Below are positions 5,442 through 8,976 of a DNA stretch of 8,976 nucleotides, in pieces; position 1 is the stretch's first letter, and each line of letters opens with the position of its first letter. The stretch is taken from assembly GCA_031273705.1 (NCBI GenBank), contig JAISRJ010000182.1, positions 1 to 8,976 of the forward strand, read 5' to 3'. Both the position numbers and the translations under genes were made by a program. The notes below the pieces were generated by a model. It did no database searches. It saw only the letters and a program-made list of their open reading frames with translations, and was not told the DNA's origin. The DNA is from Clostridiales bacterium. Its GTDB lineage: Bacteria > Bacillota > Clostridia > Lachnospirales > WQUN01.

Positions 5442-7835
5442 ATGCAAATATCATATTCTTGGCTAAAGAGCCTCACAAATATCGACGCGCCTGTCAAACA
5501 ATTGATCGAGGATCTAACCTTAACCGGTACAAAAGTTGAATCCCTTACCTCACTTGGATCGCGGCTGGAAAAGATTGTAGTCGGTAAAATCATTTTAAAG
5601 GAAAAACATCCCAACGCGGATTCATTATTCGTCTGCAAGGTTGATATAGGGGAAAAGACAATCCAAATCGTAACGGCGGCTACGAATATTTATGAAGGCG
5701 CGATCGTGCCGGTTGTTCTGGACGGCGGAACGGTCGCCGCCGGTGATGAATTTAAAAAAATAAAGAAGGGTAAACTGCGCGGAGAAGTTTCTGAAGGCAT
5801 GATGTGCTCTATAGAAGAGCTGGGCTATACTACACAAGAATACCCCGAAGCCCCGGACTATGGCATTTACATCTTCCCCCGCGAAGTTCCGCCGGGTTCA
5901 GATTCTCGTGAGGCGTTGGGTCTGCTGGACGACGTTATAGAATTTGAGATTACATCCAACCGCCCGGATTGTTATTCTGTCTTGGGGATAGCAAGGGAAA
6001 CGGCCGCGACATATAATAAAAAGTTTTTAGTTCCTCCGGTTTCACTTAAAGAGGAAGCGGACTGCTATATAAATTCTTTAATTTCTGTTTCGATAGAAAA
6101 TCCGGAGCTTTGCCCAAGGTACGTCGCGCGAGTAGTGACTGACGTAAAAATCCAGCCTTCTCCGCTCTGGATGAGACGCAGGCTAATTGCGGGCGGCCTT
6201 AGACCAATAAATAATATAGTGGATATTACAAACTATGTAATGCTGGAATACGGTCAACCCATGCACGCCTTTGATATAGATAATATATTTGATCGAAAAA
6301 TAATTGTGCGTAACGCCCGCGCGGATGAAATATTTACGACTCTGGACGGCGTGGAACGGGCTTTAGATTCAACTATGCTTGTTATATCCGATCCCGATAA
6401 AACCGTTGCAATCGCGGGTGTTATGGGCGGCGAAAACAGTAAAGTAACAGAAAACGCTTCGGCCATTCTATTTGAATCCGCGTCGTTTAATGGAACCAAC
6501 ATCCGGCTGACCTGTAAAAAGCTGGGGTTGCGCACGGATGCCTCTTCAAAATATGAAAAAGGGTTAGACCCCAATCTTGCGTTGGCGGCGGTCAACCGAG
6601 CAATGGAATTGATCGAGCAGTTAAACTGCGGCAAGGTTGTGAAAGGCTTGGCGGATTGCTACCCCAACCGGCGCGAGACTCAAATTGTGAATTTTTCTCC
6701 GGAAAGAATAAACGCGTTGCTGGGTACAAATATTTCCTCTAACGATATGAAAAACTACTTGGCGTTGCTGGACATTATGGCAGAGCAAACCGACGGCGGC
6801 CGCGATGGCGGCCGCGATGGCGTTTGGAGCGCGGTAATACCTACATTCCGTACGGATATTGAACGCGAGGCCGACCTTGCGGAAGAAATAGCCAGGTTAT
6901 ATGGTTATGATAAAATTCCGGTCACGCTGGAATCGGGTTCTCCATCCGTAGGCGGCAGAACGACGAAGCAAAGACTAATCGAACGCGTAAAGCAAGCTAT
7001 GGTTACTGAAGGTTATTGTGAAATTCTGACTTTTCCCTTTGAAAGCCCCAAATTTCAAACTTGCGACGCGGTTAGAATAATCAATCCCCTGGGCGACGAT
7101 TACAGTGTCATGCGTACCACTATGCTAAACAGCGTCCTTAATAGTATGGCGCTGAATTACAGCCGAAGAAACAGCGATGTACGGTTGTTTGAAACGGCGA
7201 AAGTTTATTTATCCACAGGAAAACCCGGAGAGCTGCCCCAAGAACGCGAGACTCTCGCGCTGGCCGCATATGGAAAAACAGATTTTTATGAAACAAAAGG
7301 CTCGATTGAGAGGCTATTTAACAGCTTGGGGTTGGACGCGAAATTTGAACCGTGTTCCGATATAACACACATGCACCCGGGGCGCGCAGCAAGAATATTG
7401 CTAAATGACATCGAACTGGGCTGCGTGGGAGAACTTCATCCGAACACATCCGAGAAATACGAAATAAACGAGCGGGTTTACTACGCTGAAATCGGATTGC
7501 CGCCGGTTTTTGAAACCGCGAAGCTGATAAGCGTTTTCAAACCTTTACCAAAATTCCCGGCTATATCTCGCGACATTGCTATGAAAGTGAAAGAAGATAT
7601 TACCGTCAATATCATAGAAAATACCATCCGCGAAAGAGCGGGTAAATATTTGGAATCCGTTCAACTGTTTGATGTATACAAAGGATCGCAAATCGAATCC
7701 GGATATAAATCCGTAGCGTATTCTCTTTCGTTCCGTGCCCCCGACCGAACTCTAACCGACAACGAGGCATCCGATTCTATGAGAAAGATCTTGGCGAATC
7801 TCGAAACCAAACTGCAAGCGGAGTTAAGAAAATAA
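5442..7835 (+). CDS. pheT: Phenylalanyl-tRNA synthetase beta subunit
   Basis: Large subunit of the PheST heterotetramer; it binds tRNA-Phe and carries the editing site that hydrolyses mischarged Tyr-tRNA-Phe. The 797 residues are full length. Domains in order: N-terminal segment (1-38); EMAP/OB-fold tRNA-binding domain (about 42-155, HPNADSLFVCKVDIGE); B1 linker with EITSNRPDCYSVLGIARE (169-186); B3/B4 editing domain (about 213-395, with NNIVDITNYVMLEYGQPMHAFD); B5 DNA-binding-like domain (about 405-495, ending EEIARLYGYDKIP); catalytic-like core (about 500-690); and the FDX-ACB anticodon-binding domain (about 699-797, PKFPAISRDIAM). AAGGAG at 5431-5436 precedes the ATG. One oddity is GGRDGGRDG at 452-460 within a B5 loop, produced by a 12-base tandem repeat. 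Transcription ends at the terminator 31 bases downstream. Confidence 0.98.
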   Translation: MQISYSWLKSLTNIDAPVKQLIEDLTLTGTKVESLTSLGSRLEKIVVGKIILKEKHPNADSLFVCKVDIGEKTIQIVTAATNIYEGAIVPVVLDGGTVAAGDEFKKIKKGKLRGEVSEGMMCSIEELGYTTQEYPEAPDYGIYIFPREVPPGSDSREALGLLDDVIEFEITSNRPDCYSVLGIARETAATYNKKFLVPPVSLKEEADCYINSLISVSIENPELCPRYVARVVTDVKIQPSPLWMRRRLIAGGLRPINNIVDITNYVMLEYGQPMHAFDIDNIFDRKIIVRNARADEIFTTLDGVERALDSTMLVISDPDKTVAIAGVMGGENSKVTENASAILFESASFNGTNIRLTCKKLGLRTDASSKYEKGLDPNLALAAVNRAMELIEQLNCGKVVKGLADCYPNRRETQIVNFSPERINALLGTNISSNDMKNYLALLDIMAEQTDGGRDGGRDGVWSAVIPTFRTDIEREADLAEEIARLYGYDKIPVTLESGSPSVGGRTTKQRLIERVKQAMVTEGYCEILTFPFESPKFQTCDAVRIINPLGDDYSVMRTTMLNSVLNSMALNYSRRNSDVRLFETAKVYLSTGKPGELPQERETLALAAYGKTDFYETKGSIERLFNSLGLDAKFEPCSDITHMHPGRAARILLNDIELGCVGELHPNTSEKYEINERVYYAEIGLPPVFETAKLISVFKPLPKFPAISRDIAMKVKEDITVNIIENTIRERAGKYLESVQLFDVYKGSQIESGYKSVAYSLSFRAPDRTLTDNEASDSMRKILANLETKLQAELRK
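6795..6818 (+). repeat. Perfect 12-base tandem repeat inside pheT
   Basis: The unit GGCGGCCGCGAT is repeated twice in frame, followed by a further GGCG, and encodes GGRD-GGRD-G in a loop of the B5 domain just before the VIPTFR strand. Each copy contains the 8-base palindrome GCGGCCGC (6796-6803 and 6808-6815). Because the unit is a multiple of three it leaves the frame intact. Confidence 0.95.
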
Positions 7836-7841
7836 CTCTAA

Positions 7842-7927
7842 AATTCCCCTTTACCAAATACCTCGTAAACCCCCGCCCTTAGCGCCGGTAATTTACGGCG
7901 GGGTTTTTGTAGTTAAGAAGGGGAATT
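7842..7927. repeat. 10-base perfect inverted repeat bracketing the pheT terminator
   Basis: AATTCCCCTT (7842-7851) and AAGGGGAATT (7918-7927) are exact reverse complements 66 bases apart, with the intrinsic terminator nested between them. In addition AGTTAAGAA occurs directly repeated at 7822-7830 (end of pheT) and 7911-7919. The arrangement could be an extended bidirectional terminator between the convergent pheT and apbE genes, or the remains of a small palindromic element; it encodes nothing. Confidence 0.8.
7867..7908 (+). terminator. Rho-independent terminator of pheST
   Basis: CCCCGCC (7871-7877) pairs perfectly with GGCGGGG (7897-7903). AAA (7867-7869) can extend the stem with TTT (7904-7906) if C7870 bulges out, and the T-run TTTTT (7904-7908) follows. 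The 19-base loop contains CGCC and GTAA that can also pair with TTACGGCG, giving a competing inner hairpin. It lies 31 bases after the pheT stop. On the - strand the same stem is followed by only TTT, so it may also slow transcription coming from apbE, but less strongly. Confidence 0.88.
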
Positions 7928-7936
7928 ATTTTGCCG

Positions 7937-8976
7937 CTAATCATCCACCGCCGAATAATTCCCGTAGGTTTGGGAGATAGCCATATAACCGTCCGTATAT
8001 TCCACGTTTCCATCCGCGTATACCCAAATAACCTCAGCTCCATATCCTCGAGCGAGTGTTTCGCCCTCTTCCTTTGGAAGAATAAAAATCGCGGTGGAAA
8101 GCGCGTCGGCTAACCCCGAATCCGGGTGCAGCACGGATACCGACGCGAAATGATCCGCGGGCATAAGAGTTATTGGATCTATTATATGATGAATCTTTTT
8201 TCCATCCACCATATAAAACCTCTGGTAGTCTCCGCTTGTAACAATAGAATTATCTTCAAAATATATGGTATCTAATATGTTTGAAATTCCATTTACATCC
8301 AGTTTTGGATCTTGGATTCCAACGCCCCAGCGTTCCCTCGCTCCGTCAAGCGGTTTTCCTATCGCCGATATATTACCGCCCATATTTACCAGCATAGATA
8401 ACAGCCCGATCTTTTTCGCTTCCTCTATCGCCAGAGCAATCGCGTAACCTTTAGCCGTCGCCCCGACATCCAGCGACATACCTTTCTTTGCCAAAAAGAC
8501 AGTGTTCTTTTCATTATCAATAATCAAATCATTTATGTCGCTCAACCCATTGCCGGTTAAAAGCTCGTTAACGCTTGGTATTTTCGGTTCAGCCCAATTC
8601 TCATTCGCGTTTGTCCGATATTCATGCCAAACGGATAAAACCGATCCCAGCGCGACATTTACCGTCCTGTCTGTATTTTCATATACTTCCTTACAGTATT
8701 CTAAAAAGGTAATTATGCTTTCATCCACCACAACCGCTTGAATCCCCGCCGCGTCATTCACCGTCTTTAAATTATTTATTCCATCATATTCTTTATAAAT
8801 ATCAAACAGTTGTGAATACCTTTTCATTTCTGAATAAATTTTATCGGCGTACTTTGTAAATTCTTTCTGCGAGTAAGCATATCCAATCATTTCGGCATGG
8901 GTATCAAACAGCCCGTCGAATGAAGCTTGAAATTTTCGCGGCTTACCTTCACACCCCACAAACGGTACTAATGGTA
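7937..8976 (-). CDS. apbE: ApbE-family FAD:protein FMN transferase, probable lipoprotein (5' end outside window)
   Basis: Enzyme that transfers FMN from FAD to a threonine of exported target proteins (for example RnfG/NqrC-type FMN-binding domains) using Mg2+. Numbering from the codon at 8957-8959, motifs are LDVGATAKGYA (163-173), VNMGGN (191-196), SGDYQRF (242-248), the flavin-binding KKIHHIIDP (254-262) and DALSTA (285-290), whose Asp285 and Thr289 correspond to metal-binding positions of the family. The frame stays open to the window edge and reads PLVPFVGC just before the mature domain, which looks like the end of a lipoprotein signal peptide with a slightly atypical lipobox (FVGC). The true start therefore lies outside the window, and the GTG at 8957-8959 is unlikely to be it. 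It converges on pheT and shares the terminator region. No FMN-acceptor gene is visible here. The family call is firm; lipoprotein status is inferred. Confidence 0.93.
   Translation of the reverse strand, partial: PLVPFVGCEGKPRKFQASFDGLFDTHAEMIGYAYSQKEFTKYADKIYSEMKRYSQLFDIYKEYDGINNLKTVNDAAGIQAVVVDESIITFLEYCKEVYENTDRTVNVALGSVLSVWHEYRTNANENWAEPKIPSVNELLTGNGLSDINDLIIDNEKNTVFLAKKGMSLDVGATAKGYAIALAIEEAKKIGLLSMLVNMGGNISAIGKPLDGARERWGVGIQDPKLDVNGISNILDTIYFEDNSIVTSGDYQRFYMVDGKKIHHIIDPITLMPADHFASVSVLHPDSGLADALSTAIFILPKEEGETLARGYGAEVIWVYADGNVEYTDGYMAISQTYGNYSAVDD

Noticed and set aside
7931..8113. Short + strand open frame downstream of pheT
   Set aside because: It is antisense to the conserved C-terminus of apbE, lies past the terminator, and its product resembles no known family.
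8957..8959. GTG as the start of the - strand apbE gene
   Set aside because: The frame stays open to the window end and reads PLVPFVGC, consistent with a lipoprotein signal peptide; no good ribosome binding site precedes the GTG.

Overview
The window is an ordinary stretch of housekeeping genes from what looks like a member of the Firmicutes, most likely in the class Clostridia. The evidence for this is the clostridial style of TyrS, a ThiI with no rhodanese domain, a VanW protein with a G5-like tail, a clostridial-type ApbE lipoprotein, strong AGGAGG-type ribosome binding sites, TTG start use and moderate GC content by eye. No species can be named from the sequence alone. Six genes lie on the + strand, and one convergent gene lies on the - strand at the right edge. 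The first and last genes are cut by the window.

Layout: (1) 2-913, 3' part of tyrS (tyrosyl-tRNA synthetase). (2) 914-1064, a 151-base gap with a TATAAT box and an 18-base near-palindrome. (3) 1065-2612, a membrane-anchored VanW-domain protein with a G5-like tail. (4) 2640-3809, thiI (tRNA 4-thiouridine synthase), overlapping by 4 bases with (5) 3806-4312, trmL (wobble-position tRNA 2'-O-methyltransferase). (6) 4313-4409, a short leader with a TATAAT box and alternative hairpins. (7) 4410-5429 pheS and 5442-7835 pheT, the two subunits of phenylalanyl-tRNA synthetase. (8) 7836-7936, a strong terminator between convergent genes, bracketed by a 10-bp inverted repeat. (9) 7937-8976 on the - strand, most of an apbE-family flavin transferase lipoprotein.

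Five of the seven genes make proteins that charge or modify tRNA: TyrS and PheST charge Tyr and Phe tRNAs, ThiI makes s4U at position 8, and TrmL methylates position 34. The other two, VanW and ApbE, are predicted cell-surface proteins with no evident link to that theme. vanW-thiI-trmL are probably co-transcribed, and pheS-pheT are certainly a pair.

I found no mobile element, CRISPR array, RNA gene or recognisable novel system. The points worth a second look are small-scale: two perfect tandem duplications (14 bp at the vanW-thiI junction, 12 bp inside pheT), a T-box-like remnant in the pheS leader, a nested inverted repeat around the pheT terminator, and a possible operator in front of vanW.
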